64,000 bases of DNA from Campylobacteraceae bacterium (GCA_013373175.1 JABXII010000009.1:62001-126000), one strand, 5' to 3'. Counted from the stretch's first letter, positions 18,266 to 27,014 are shown. The notes: a model not told the origin generated them from the letters alone. Made by a program: numbers and translations.

Positions 18266-18826
18266 TTATTGAATATTATTTAAAGCATCTTCTGAGTTTT
18301 TTATTTGAATCTCATTGTCTACTGCTTTTTTAAAACTATTCGCTACATAACTATTTACACTTTCTTTATCAATTGCTACTAATACAAAAATAGAATTGTC
18401 TTTTTCACTTTGCCAATAGCTTATTTGTTTAGAATCTGAAAGTGTCATATTCGAAGTTTGTTTAGCAACAGTTGTTACAACTTTTTCAACTTCTTCTTGC
18501 TCTTTTAGTCCTGCTGATCTCATATATGAATCTGCATTTGTTTGTAAATTAGCTTTTATTTTATTTACAAGATTGGCTTTTGCATTTAAAACTGCTTCAT
18601 TTCTAGTAAAATTATGACCTAGCTTTGAAAAAGGTGCTGAACCAACTGCTACAAATCTGTCTTTTTCTTCATATGAACCACAAACCCAAGCAGGAGCTTT
18701 TTCTCCTTGAATAGTACATTCAACTTCTAGTTTCTTAGGAGTATAAGCCTCTTTTTTTGAAGAGCAAGCTGTGAAACTAAGTATTGCTAATATTGCAAGT
18801 GAATTTAAAAATATTTTTTTATTCAT
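18266..18826 (-). CDS. LPP20-family lipoprotein, short form
   Basis: 186 residues. The signal peptide has lipobox FTAC (Cys about 21). The LPP20 domain follows: PAWVCGSYEEKDRFVAVGSAPFSKLGHNFTRNEAVLNAKANLVNK with a C-terminal VLVAIDKESVNSYV. It is first in the three-lipoprotein operon, with 1 bp between it and the CsgG-like gene. The layout (LPP20, CsgG-like, LPP20) recalls the flagellar FlgO/FlgP/FlgT outer-membrane set of vibrios, but no flagellar gene is next to it here, so the role is inferred only as an outer-membrane assembly factor. Confidence 0.85.
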   Translation of the reverse strand: MNKKIFLNSLAILAILSFTACSSKKEAYTPKKLEVECTIQGEKAPAWVCGSYEEKDRFVAVGSAPFSKLGHNFTRNEAVLNAKANLVNKIKANLQTNADSYMRSAGLKEQEEVEKVVTTVAKQTSNMTLSDSKQISYWQSEKDNSIFVLVAIDKESVNSYVANSFKKAVDNEIQIKNSEDALNNIQ

Positions 18827-18906
18827 AATATATCTTTCTTTTTTATTTTTTTTATTTTATCAAAATTTTGTGAAGATATAGTGAAATGACTTTATATAAC
18901 TATTAT

Positions 18907-21219
18907 TTAATTTTCAATTTCAAGCTCTTCTTTTAAATCATTTTCATCATGAAACCTTTTTTTATCTACTGTTAAAACAATCTTTTTGGCAATACTATCT
19001 GTTTCAATTGCAATTTCATTTGTTTTATTTGAAATAGCTGCATTTTGTTGGGTTTGCTGGTCTAAAGTATTTATTGCATCATTAATCTGCTCAATTCCAA
19101 TATTTTGTTCTTTACTTGCAGTTTCAACACTAGAAATAAGTGACAATGTTCTTTCAATATTTTCATTTAACCCACTATATCCATCTATCATTTTTGAAGC
19201 AATTTGTTTCCCTTCGTCTGCTTTTTGTGTTGCATTTTCTACTATTATTTTTATTTCATTTGCAGCTGTTGCACTTCTACTTGCAAGATTTCTTACTTCT
19301 TGTGCAACCACTGCAAAACCTTTTCCTGCTTCACCGGCAGTTGCTGCTTCAACTGCCGCATTTAATGAAAGAATATTTGTTTGAAATGCGATTTGATCAA
19401 TAATTCCTATAGCATTAGTAATCTCAGTAACTTGCTCATTTATTTCACTCATGGCAAGAGTAGTTTTATTAGCTAAGTTTTCTCCTTCTTTTACAGAAGA
19501 AGTTAACTCTTTTGCATTTAATGACATTTGAATAATATTCTCTGAACTATTAGAAATATTACTTCTTATTTCATCAATTGCAGCAGCTGTTTCTTCTAAA
19601 GCAACTGCAGATTGGTTAGAGTTAGTATTTAAAATTGATACATTTTCTATTAAAATATTGCTACTTTTATCTAATGTCATTCCATTGTGTTTATTTTCAA
19701 GCAAAGTTTCTGTTATAGAATCTCTTACAGAGTTTATTCCATTTGCAAGTCTTAGTAAATGCTCTTTTATTCCTTTTGTATCAACTTTATCTAGATAATT
19801 ATAGTTTGTGTATTCATCTAATACATGTAAGATATTATCGATATTAAAGCTTAGATTTTTCGCCATATTATTTAAAAGCTTTGTTAATTCTTTTAATTCT
19901 GGGTTTTGTGTTGTTAAGGTTACCCTTTGATTTAAGTCTCCTTTTTCAAACTCTTTTAACACCGTAATTGTTTCATCTATTACTTTTCTATCTTCTTGCA
20001 TTTTTTGGTTAACACTTTTAATATTTTCATTAACAACTTTTGACATCTTTCCAATTTCATCATTGCTTTTTTCACTTAATAATTCTATTTCTGAATTTTC
20101 TCTATTTAAATATTTAAAAAACTGTAATAATCCATTTTGGAAAGCATTTAGTGGAGCAATAATTCCTTTATTGATTACTATATAAATAATAAAAGAGATA
20201 AGCAGTAGTAAAACGAAAGATATCATTAGAATTTTGTTTCTTAATAAAGTAGGAGTTTCTAAAACTTCAGCTTCATCTATTTCAGAAACTATTGCCCATG
20301 TTATATTTTTTGAAATTTTTATTGTAGTATAAGATACTAACTTTTTATCTATAAGCTCAGTTTTTGAAAGATTAGAAAAAGCATTTTTAACAGCTTTGGT
20401 TTTTTTATTATTTGAATTAGGATTTGAAAAAGATGCTTTTACACTATGTGTTTTTGGATTAAGAAAACTGTCATTTCTCATAAGGTAATCAGCTCCAACT
20501 AAATAATCTTCTTGTGAAGAACCATAGCCCTGTCTTGATTGCATAATTTTATTAATATCTTCAATTTTTATTTGTACAACTAAAACCGATAGCATTGTTC
20601 CATCTTCATATCCATCTTCATATATTGGAATTCCTAAAAACATTGTAGGTTTGTTGTCGCTTGGAGCATAAGTTTTCATATCAACAAAGGTTGTACTTTT
20701 ATTTTCAATAGTATTTTCCCAAACTAAAGCTAAGGCACTATCTTTTAACTTACCACTTTTAAGATTTTCACCAAAGTCAGATTTCTTTGTAACACTATAA
20801 TATACATGTCCTTCTTTTGCATCTATTAAATATATGTCTTCATAATTATATCCTTTGATATAGTTTTTAAAAAATCTTTCAGATGAGGAAATTGTATCAA
20901 GAAACATAGAATCATCAATAGGAAAGTTGTCATCTTTTTTAATATCTATTTGATAATAAAGACTCTTTAACTCATATGCTAATTGATCGACATTTTTACT
21001 TTTAGATAAAACTTTAATATCATTAGAAGCTCTTACAAAAAACTTTCGAATCTGTTGAAGTTTATTATCTCTTGAAAAAGTCAAGCTATCATGACTTTTT
21101 TGCATTAACGCATCTTTTGCTTCATTTACAGAAATAAAACCAAGTATTGTTGACATTATTAACAAACCAACAACAGAAATCATTATGATTTTTGTTTTAA
21201 TATTAATACTATTGAACAT
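18907..21219 (-). CDS. methyl-accepting chemotaxis protein with Cache sensor
   Basis: 770 residues. Transmembrane helices at about 12-30 and 328-350 flank a double-Cache-like periplasmic sensor, with DIYLIDAKEGHVYYSVTKKSDFGENL and DYLMRNDSF typical of Cache folds. A HAMP-like region follows, then a long methyl-accepting domain whose tip reads IIDQIAFQTNILSLNAAVEAATAGEAGKGFAVVAQEVRNLASRSA. It would control CheA and flagellar rotation. The ligand is unknown. The short C-terminal tail (ENDLKEELEIEN) has no CheR-docking pentapeptide. It is a single-gene unit, the last clearly chromosomal gene before the accessory patch. Confidence 0.95.
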   Translation of the reverse strand: MFNSINIKTKIIMISVVGLLIMSTILGFISVNEAKDALMQKSHDSLTFSRDNKLQQIRKFFVRASNDIKVLSKSKNVDQLAYELKSLYYQIDIKKDDNFPIDDSMFLDTISSSERFFKNYIKGYNYEDIYLIDAKEGHVYYSVTKKSDFGENLKSGKLKDSALALVWENTIENKSTTFVDMKTYAPSDNKPTMFLGIPIYEDGYEDGTMLSVLVVQIKIEDINKIMQSRQGYGSSQEDYLVGADYLMRNDSFLNPKTHSVKASFSNPNSNNKKTKAVKNAFSNLSKTELIDKKLVSYTTIKISKNITWAIVSEIDEAEVLETPTLLRNKILMISFVLLLLISFIIYIVINKGIIAPLNAFQNGLLQFFKYLNRENSEIELLSEKSNDEIGKMSKVVNENIKSVNQKMQEDRKVIDETITVLKEFEKGDLNQRVTLTTQNPELKELTKLLNNMAKNLSFNIDNILHVLDEYTNYNYLDKVDTKGIKEHLLRLANGINSVRDSITETLLENKHNGMTLDKSSNILIENVSILNTNSNQSAVALEETAAAIDEIRSNISNSSENIIQMSLNAKELTSSVKEGENLANKTTLAMSEINEQVTEITNAIGIIDQIAFQTNILSLNAAVEAATAGEAGKGFAVVAQEVRNLASRSATAANEIKIIVENATQKADEGKQIASKMIDGYSGLNENIERTLSLISSVETASKEQNIGIEQINDAINTLDQQTQQNAAISNKTNEIAIETDSIAKKIVLTVDKKRFHDENDLKEELEIEN

Positions 21220-21501
21220 TACTTATCCCTTGTAGACATTTTTGATTATCATAACTAAGAAGTCTGGCTTAAAACTTGCAGAATTTAAAATTGTTTTTAA
21301 GTAGTTTGGATGGGTTAATTATTATTGTATTCTATATAGAGACTTATAAAAATATCAAAAAAAGTAACTATAAAATAACTTTTTATAAAATTATATTTAG
21401 TAAAAAAAAGATATACTTTTAAAAATTTAATAATATAGAAAAAGATTTTATAATTGTATTGATATTGAAGTAAATATATAAGTCCTCAAAGTAGTGACCT
21501 T

Positions 21502-21756
21502 GTGAAAAAAGCGAATAAAAATATTTGGCAAACGATAAGTTATAATGATTGTAAGTTCTATTTAAAAAAGAAAGTGATTAAACCTAAGTTTAGTATGGTT
21601 TTTTCAAATTTATATTTTGAAAATGAAATAGAATTATGCAAAGAATTTGTTCATGCAGATAACAAAAGAATTTGGTTTGATTGTTTTTTACTAGCAAATG
21701 ATGCAAATTTGGGTGAAATAAAGATTACAGAGGATAGGCATCATCCTAAAGGATAG
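21502..21756 (+). CDS. orphan 84-residue ORF, unknown
   Basis: A GTG-initiated ORF of 84 residues, basic at the N-terminus (MKKANKNIWQTI) and ending EDRHHPKG. There is no recognised domain, no signal peptide and no good Shine-Dalgarno (CAAAGTAGTGACC lies upstream). It stands alone in a 690-bp stretch between the chemoreceptor and the helicase. It may be a true small island gene or a remnant of a longer broken gene: a second frame downstream (about 21757-21800) continues to look weakly coding. The call is low confidence. Apart from this ORF, 21220-21911 contains only AT-rich DNA. Confidence 0.35.
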   Translation: MKKANKNIWQTISYNDCKFYLKKKVIKPKFSMVFSNLYFENEIELCKEFVHADNKRIWFDCFLLANDANLGEIKITEDRHHPKG

Positions 21757-21911
21757 AGGTTTAAGTTTGGAAATAGTGGCACATATTATGGAAAATAGAA
21801 ATAGATAATATCAATAGTTATAAAATTAGTAATGAACGATTAATCACAAAAAAAAGAACAGCTAATATTCAGTAGAATATAATAAAATTTACTAGAACAA
21901 TAAGGTTAATA

Positions 21912-24026
21912 ATGGAAAAAACAATTGCAACAGAACTTTCACCTGAAGGTATAGATGATAATATATTTAATTATTTAGAAGAAGAAGAAATTAATTTGGA
22001 ACTTGATGATGCTATCCTTTACTTTGGTTTTCCAGTATTTAAAGATTATGAACAAAACTCAGTAAAACCTAAATTTGTTTTGTTATCTCCTAATCATGGT
22101 ATAGTATTAATTTATACATCAGATAAACATACAATTAAAGAAGATGATGAAATATTAGAACAGCTATATAGTTTTGTAGAATCATCATTTAGAAAAAGTA
22201 AAATATTACGAAAAAACAAGAGAGAGTTAGCTATACCTATAAATAGTTATTTATATGCTTCTAATATAGATGAAAATAAAGATGAATATGATTTAGAAAA
22301 TGATATTTTGACATCATTGTCAGCAATATTTCAAACAATTGTAGAAATCCATACTGATGAGATATTAAGTGAAGAAATAATTAAAGAAGCTAGATCAATT
22401 ATTGAAGGAGCAAAAGTTGTTGCAAGTACTAGTAAAAGAATCAAAGTATCTGAAGACCCTCATAATAAATCTAATATATTAATTGCATTAGAAAAAGAAA
22501 TTACAAATTTTGATGAAGAACAAAGGAAAATTGCAATAAATCTTATTAATGGTCCACAAAGAATAAGGGGTTTAGCAGGTTCTGGTAAAACAATAGTTTT
22601 AGCTATGAAAGTTGCAAATATACATCTTCAGCATCCTAAAAAAAGAATATTATTTACTTTTTATACAAAAAGTTTATATGGATTAATCAAAGAGTTAATT
22701 ACAAAATTTTATTGGCATTATGCAGGGACAGAACCCAATTGGGATTTAATTGATATATTACATTCTTGGGGTGGGCGAAGAATAGATGGTGTTGCCTTTA
22801 ATGTTAGTATCGATAATAACTTTCATATATTATCTTTTAAAGAAGCTCAAACGATTAATCCTATGGATCCATTTAAAACTGTTTGTCAAAGACTTCTTAA
22901 AAATCGTATTGAAGCGAAGTATGATTATATTTTGATCGATGAAGCTCAGGATTTACCTAATGAATTTTTTCAAATATGTTTTAAACTTGCATATGGAGAA
23001 AGTGGTGAACAAAAAAATATTGTATGGGCATATGATGAACTTCAATCAATATTTCAGGTTTATCAACGTACACCACAAGAATTATTTGGACAAAATTCTA
23101 GTGGAATAGCAAATATTGATTTAAATAAATTTAGATTAAAATTACATCATACTCAAAAAAATGATTTAGTTTTATTTAAATGTTATAGAAATCCCCTTGA
23201 AGTTTTAATCACTGCTCATGCATTAGGTTTTGGTCTTTATTCAGATAATCATGTACAAAGATTAGAGAATGCAGAGCATTGGAGAGATGTAGGATATACA
23301 GTTCAAGAAGATCAAAATTTTAATATAGGTAGTACTGTTAAAATAAAGAGAGAACATAAAAATAGTCCTTTATCAATATATCAATATCAGAGTCCTTCCG
23401 ATCTTATTGAAACTTTTGCTGCTGAAAATGCAATTGAAGAATGTGAGTGGATATGTAATAAAATAAAGGGATCAATAGAAGAAGGTCTTAATCCTCATGA
23501 TATTTTAGTAATTGGTTTAGATGATAAATATGCAAATAAATATTTTGCCAAAATATCATCATTATTACTTGAATATGGAATAAGGTCAAATAACCTTTTA
23601 GCTTCAAGAGTGGCAGCACCTCCCTTTTGTTTGAAGGATATGGTTACTTTATCAACTGTTCATAGGGCAAAAGGAAATGAAGCAGCATTAGTTTTTGCAG
23701 CAGGAATTGATGCTTTATATCATCAAAGAAATACTATTAAAGGTAGAAACAAACTTTTTACTGCTTTTACAAGAACAAAAGCCTGGTTAAAAATTAGTGG
23801 AATTAAAAAAAATTCAATACCATTTTTTAAAGAAATTGAAATGAGTCTTACAAACTCACCTGAACTCAAATTCACAGTACAAGAAATATCATCTATTCAA
23901 AGAGATTTTGATTCTAGTCCAGATGAAATTGCAAAACTATATTCAGTTGTAGACGAGTTTAAAGAAAAAGGATATACTCAAGAGCAATTAAAGATTCTTT
24001 TTAATGAGACAATTGATGGACAATAG
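21912..24026 (+). CDS. SF1 (UvrD/Rep-like) helicase, candidate defence protein
   Basis: 704 residues. Helicase motifs are GLAGSGKTIVL near 220 (Walker A), YILIDEAQDLPNEF near 340 (Walker B, DEAQD as in UvrD-type enzymes), VWAYDELQSIF near 370 (motif III), FKCYRNPLEV near 420 (motif IV), STVHRAKGNEA near 580 (motif V) and LFTAFTRTKAWL near 615 (motif VI). The first 200 residues are not helicase: they include AILYFGFPVFKDYEQNS and VLLSPNHGIVLIYTSDK, reminiscent of a NERD or restriction-nuclease-like beta sheet, but I cannot identify catalytic residues. It overlaps the DUF2290-like gene by 23 bp and sits beside a broken integrase, a typical defence-island position. Confidence 0.9.
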   Translation: MEKTIATELSPEGIDDNIFNYLEEEEINLELDDAILYFGFPVFKDYEQNSVKPKFVLLSPNHGIVLIYTSDKHTIKEDDEILEQLYSFVESSFRKSKILRKNKRELAIPINSYLYASNIDENKDEYDLENDILTSLSAIFQTIVEIHTDEILSEEIIKEARSIIEGAKVVASTSKRIKVSEDPHNKSNILIALEKEITNFDEEQRKIAINLINGPQRIRGLAGSGKTIVLAMKVANIHLQHPKKRILFTFYTKSLYGLIKELITKFYWHYAGTEPNWDLIDILHSWGGRRIDGVAFNVSIDNNFHILSFKEAQTINPMDPFKTVCQRLLKNRIEAKYDYILIDEAQDLPNEFFQICFKLAYGESGEQKNIVWAYDELQSIFQVYQRTPQELFGQNSSGIANIDLNKFRLKLHHTQKNDLVLFKCYRNPLEVLITAHALGFGLYSDNHVQRLENAEHWRDVGYTVQEDQNFNIGSTVKIKREHKNSPLSIYQYQSPSDLIETFAAENAIEECEWICNKIKGSIEEGLNPHDILVIGLDDKYANKYFAKISSLLLEYGIRSNNLLASRVAAPPFCLKDMVTLSTVHRAKGNEAALVFAAGIDALYHQRNTIKGRNKLFTAFTRTKAWLKISGIKKNSIPFFKEIEMSLTNSPELKFTVQEISSIQRDFDSSPDEIAKLYSVVDEFKEKGYTQEQLKILFNETIDGQ

Positions 24027-24702
24027 AGATTTTAATAAAAATATAAAAAAATGTATTACTCTTTTAGAAAATAATAATTTTTTATTTCAAGCAGGTTGTA
24101 TTACTTCTTTAGAAGCAAGTGATGTATTTAAAAAGGCTTCAAGAAGTTCTTTATCGTACAGAGAACTCTATGATATTGGAGCATCAAGACAAGATTTTAA
24201 TATTATGCTTAAAGATCAGTCTTTTTTTCAATTTACCAAAGAATTAAATGATAATCTAAGATTAGTATATTATCCTAATCCATATAATTTTTCAGAATAT
24301 CAGGAAACATTACGTGAATATGAAGACTTATTAATTAATGGAGATTTATCAAATGAAGAATATGAACAATTTTTATCAGAAGAATTTTTTACAAGTGATA
24401 TACCTTTAATTAGATATGATTATGCACCAAATCAATATTGTGAGAACTATCATCCTGCTGCACATTTACATATTGGTTTTGAAGCTGAAAATAGATGGCC
24501 AGTAAAAAGAGTTTTATCACCATATGCTTTCCTTCTAAAAATATTAATGATCTACTATTCTAAATTATGGAAAGAATGGGGAAATAATGGTGATGCTGCT
24601 AATAGCTTAGATGAACTCTATAGAGAAGAATTAATTAGTTGTAAGCATTTAGATACAGAATTATTTAGTAGTATAGAAGAAAAAAGACTTTATTTTCATT
24701 AA
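24004..24702 (+). CDS. DUF2290-like protein, helicase partner
   Basis: 232 residues (or 228 if started at the in-frame ATG at 24016, MDNRDFNKNI). Soluble, acidic. The segment YDYAPNQYCENYHPAAHLHIGFE around residues 140-165 carries a His-rich HPAAHLHIG pattern that I associate with the uncharacterised DUF2290 family. The clustered histidines and acidic residues could bind metal, which would suggest a nuclease or hydrolase, but this is inference. The C-terminus (SPYAFLLKILMIYYSKLW) is helical. The start lies inside the helicase gene in another frame, so the pair is translated together and likely acts as a two-component system. Confidence 0.75.
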   Translation: MRQLMDNRDFNKNIKKCITLLENNNFLFQAGCITSLEASDVFKKASRSSLSYRELYDIGASRQDFNIMLKDQSFFQFTKELNDNLRLVYYPNPYNFSEYQETLREYEDLLINGDLSNEEYEQFLSEEFFTSDIPLIRYDYAPNQYCENYHPAAHLHIGFEAENRWPVKRVLSPYAFLLKILMIYYSKLWKEWGNNGDAANSLDELYREELISCKHLDTELFSSIEEKRLYFH

Positions 24703-24716
24703 TTTAGTATTAATTT

Positions 24717-25176
24717 ATTTAACCAATCAGCCTACCATTGTATTAGTTCTTTTTTCTCTTCAAAATACTTCATTTTGAAGCTCTATTATATGCCGCTTTA
24801 ATTTTATTTTTTTCTTCATGGGCTAAATATGATTCAATAATATCACTATTAAATCTATATTCTTTCATGTGTTATTGTTGAGAATGTACTTCTAAATCCA
24901 TGAGTAGTATGTCTATTTTGATATCCTAGTTTTTTTAATGCATGTCCTAGTGTTGCATCACTTAATTTTCTTGCTTCATTAAACTCCAAAGCTCATAGAT
25001 TTTCTTTTATTTTCAAATTTAAAATCAAATCTAAAAAATTTAGTTCCATTAGGTTTAATAATTAAATATAAACTTTGTCCATCACTTAATTTATATTGTT
25101 TTTCTTTAGGTTTAGCAGCTTTAATTTCTTTATCTGTTAGAGGTTTTACAATTTTTGGCATTTTTACGGTATCCAT
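24717..25176 (-). pseudogene. degenerate P4-type tyrosine integrase
   Basis: The 5' part (25176 to 24979) reads 65 residues of an intact integrase N-terminal domain: PLTDKEIKAAKPKEKQYKLSDGQSLYLII, then KPNGTKFFRFDF, as in DUF4102/P4 integrases, then a stop after KSMSFGV. Below it, in shifted frames, come remnants of the C-terminal catalytic domain: ARKLSDATLGHALKKLGYQ, RHTTHGFRSTFSTITHER (the RxxH region of the active site), ESYLAHEEKNKIKAAYNRAS (with the nucleophile tyrosine) and a final WADWLN-like tail broken by stops. About 200 central residues are deleted. The gene is dead. Its position beside the 3' end of ssrA marks a classic island insertion site. Confidence 0.88.
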
Positions 25177-25230
25177 TTTTGAACTTTTGCTATTACCGTA
25201 ATAAATCTTAGAAATTATTAAAAACTAAAA

Positions 25231-25255
25231 GAATGAGATAGAATGATTTAGAATG
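25231..25255. repeat. three 10-bp-phased AGAATG direct repeats
   Basis: GAATG occurs at 25231, 25241 and 25251, exactly ten bases apart, each preceded by A (AGAATG with four variable bases between). The repeats lie between the integrase start and the ssrA 3' end and immediately left of a perfect palindrome. One helical turn of spacing is what arm-type integrase binding sites or iterons show. Function is inferred from position only. Confidence 0.5.
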
Positions 25256-25257
25256 TT

Positions 25258-25280
25258 AAAGTTCGATTATATCGAACTTT
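25258..25280. repeat. perfect 10-bp inverted repeat downstream of ssrA
   Basis: AAAGTTCGAT, TAT, ATCGAACTTT. Arms of ten bases match exactly. On the plus strand it is followed by TT, extending a run of five T, so it could terminate rightward transcription. For ssrA, which runs leftward, the following sequence is AACATT, a poor U-tract, so its role as the ssrA terminator is uncertain. It could equally be part of an integrase attachment region. Confidence 0.5.
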
Positions 25281-25313
25281 TTAGAACAAATAATAAAGTA
25301 TAATTATTAATAT

Positions 25314-25714
25314 TGGTGGAGATGTGGAGAATCGAACTCCAGTCTTAAAACAGCTACTACCAGCGTCTACATGCTTAGAAGGGTTGAAAAATTTCACTTC
25401 ACAACAGCTCAACCCGCAAAAACAATTGCGAAGCTAAGATTTAAAAGTGTCTCAAATTAGCCAAATCAACTCTAAGATGATAATCTATCTTGGGTGAACC
25501 CACGAAATCTACCTAGATAGAATCAGTAGTGTGAGCCTCCGAGGTCTCAAGCCCTAAGGCGAGTCCTATAAGTTTGTTAAAACTTACGCAGCTTTTGCGT
25601 AAGCTGGAGCGTAATCAGTATTGTTTGCGTCTAAAAAAAATGAACCGCGTAACGGCATGTTCAGGCCGACATGCAACTGATCCTCACTGCTCTAATCGAT
25701 ACCAAGTCATCCCC
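25314..25714 (-). ncRNA. ssrA: transfer-messenger RNA (tmRNA)
   Basis: 401 nt on the minus strand. The 5' end GGGGATG (25714 leftwards) pairs with CATCTCC before the ACCA end at 25314, forming the 7-bp tRNA-Ala-like acceptor stem. The T arm reads GGAGTTCGATTCTCC. The tag frame (25628-25584) encodes ANNTDYAPAYAKAA followed by TAA, ending in the usual AA-type degron recognised by ClpXP. tmRNA with SmpB rescues stalled ribosomes and tags the nascent chain. The gene is intact through CCA, so the island insertion at its 3' side kept or restored the end. It is divergent from bioA. Confidence 0.97.
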
Positions 25715-25760
25715 AGTAAATAAAGTGGAATCATAGCACTTTTTATATATAATATTACTT

Positions 25761-27014
25761 ATGAATTATATAGAATTAGATAAAAAGCATGCTTGGCACC
25801 CTTACAACTCATTGCCAACGAAAACAAAAATACTGCCAGTAAAGAAAACTTTTGGACAAACTATTGTCTTAGAAGATGATACTGAACTTATAGATGCCAT
25901 GAGCTCATGGTGGAGTGCGATACATGGATACAATCATCCAAAACTAGTAGAAGCTTTACAAAAACAAGCAAATATTATGCCCCATGTTATGTTTGGAGGA
26001 CTTACTCATGAACCAGCAGCCCTTCTTTGTGAAAAGTTAGCAAAACTTACAGGTCTTCCTAGTGTATTTTTAGCTGATAGTGGAAGTGTTAGTATTGAAG
26101 TAGCATTAAAAACAGCTATTTTATACCAAAAAGCAAAAGGGAAAAATGTAGATAAATTTATCTCTTTAGAAAATGCCTACCATGGAGACACTTTAGGTTG
26201 CATGGGAGTTTGTGACCCAAACAATAGTATGCACTCATTGTATGGAAACTATTTACCAAATAATATCTTTACAAGTATAGAAGATATAGAAAAGACAATT
26301 GAAAAACATCATCATGAAGTTGCGGGTATAGTATTAGAACCTATAGTTCAAGGTGCAGGAGGTATGAGAATTCATAAGCCTGATTATCTAAAAAAAGTGC
26401 GTGAATTATGTACGAAATATGATATAATTTTCATCGCTGATGAGATAGCAACAGGCTTTGGTCACACTGGTAAAATGTGGGCTTGTGAACATGCAGATGT
26501 AGTACCCGATATTATAACAATTGGAAAATGCCTAACAGGTGGTATGATAACACTTGCTGCAATGTGTACAACAAAACACATAAGTGATACTATTTCAAAC
26601 TCTGAAATAGGTGTACTTATGCACGGTCCGACATTTATGGGAAATCCTTTAGCTTGTAGTGTGGCAAATGCTAGTATTGATTTACTTTTAGAGTCAAACT
26701 GGCAAGAAAAAGTTTCAAATATCAATAAAATATTTACTCAAAAGCTAAACACTTTAAAAGAAGTAGAAATAGTAAAAGATATTAGAACAATTGGTGCAAT
26801 TGGTGTTGTAGAACTTCATAATCCTGATTTTGCTCAGTTCATACAAGATGAGTGTCAAAAAGAGGGTGTATGGATAAGACCATTTGGAAAACTAATTTAT
26901 TCAATCGTTGCTTATACAATTACTAATGAAGAATTAAATAAGATTTGTGATGCAATGATAAACGCAATTAAAAAAACAGATATTCAATTTAAAAATATGG
27001 AGCAAAATAGATGA
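25761..27014 (+). CDS. bioA: adenosylmethionine-8-amino-7-oxononanoate aminotransferase
   Basis: 417 residues. A PLP-dependent class III aminotransferase that makes 7,8-diaminopelargonate in biotin synthesis with S-adenosylmethionine as amino donor. BioA landmarks are the start DKKHAWHPYNSLP, the MSSWWSAIHGYNHP motif near 50, LADSGSVSIEVALK near 95, FIADEIATGFGHTGKMWACEHA near 220, and the PLP lysine in IGKCLTGG near 257. HGPTFMGNPLACSVANASI follows. The last 4 bp (ATGA) overlap the next gene. No other bio gene is in the window, and the downstream operon is polyamine synthesis. Confidence 0.95.
   Translation: MNYIELDKKHAWHPYNSLPTKTKILPVKKTFGQTIVLEDDTELIDAMSSWWSAIHGYNHPKLVEALQKQANIMPHVMFGGLTHEPAALLCEKLAKLTGLPSVFLADSGSVSIEVALKTAILYQKAKGKNVDKFISLENAYHGDTLGCMGVCDPNNSMHSLYGNYLPNNIFTSIEDIEKTIEKHHHEVAGIVLEPIVQGAGGMRIHKPDYLKKVRELCTKYDIIFIADEIATGFGHTGKMWACEHADVVPDIITIGKCLTGGMITLAAMCTTKHISDTISNSEIGVLMHGPTFMGNPLACSVANASIDLLLESNWQEKVSNINKIFTQKLNTLKEVEIVKDIRTIGAIGVVELHNPDFAQFIQDECQKEGVWIRPFGKLIYSIVAYTITNEELNKICDAMINAIKKTDIQFKNMEQNR

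Noticed and set aside
18986-19403. plus-strand ORFs inside the chemoreceptor gene
   Set aside because: They are antisense shadows of the minus-strand receptor coding frame and have no ribosome sites.
25258-25280. palindrome as a confident ssrA terminator
   Set aside because: On the ssrA strand the hairpin is followed by AACATT, not a U-tract, so it is listed only as a repeat.
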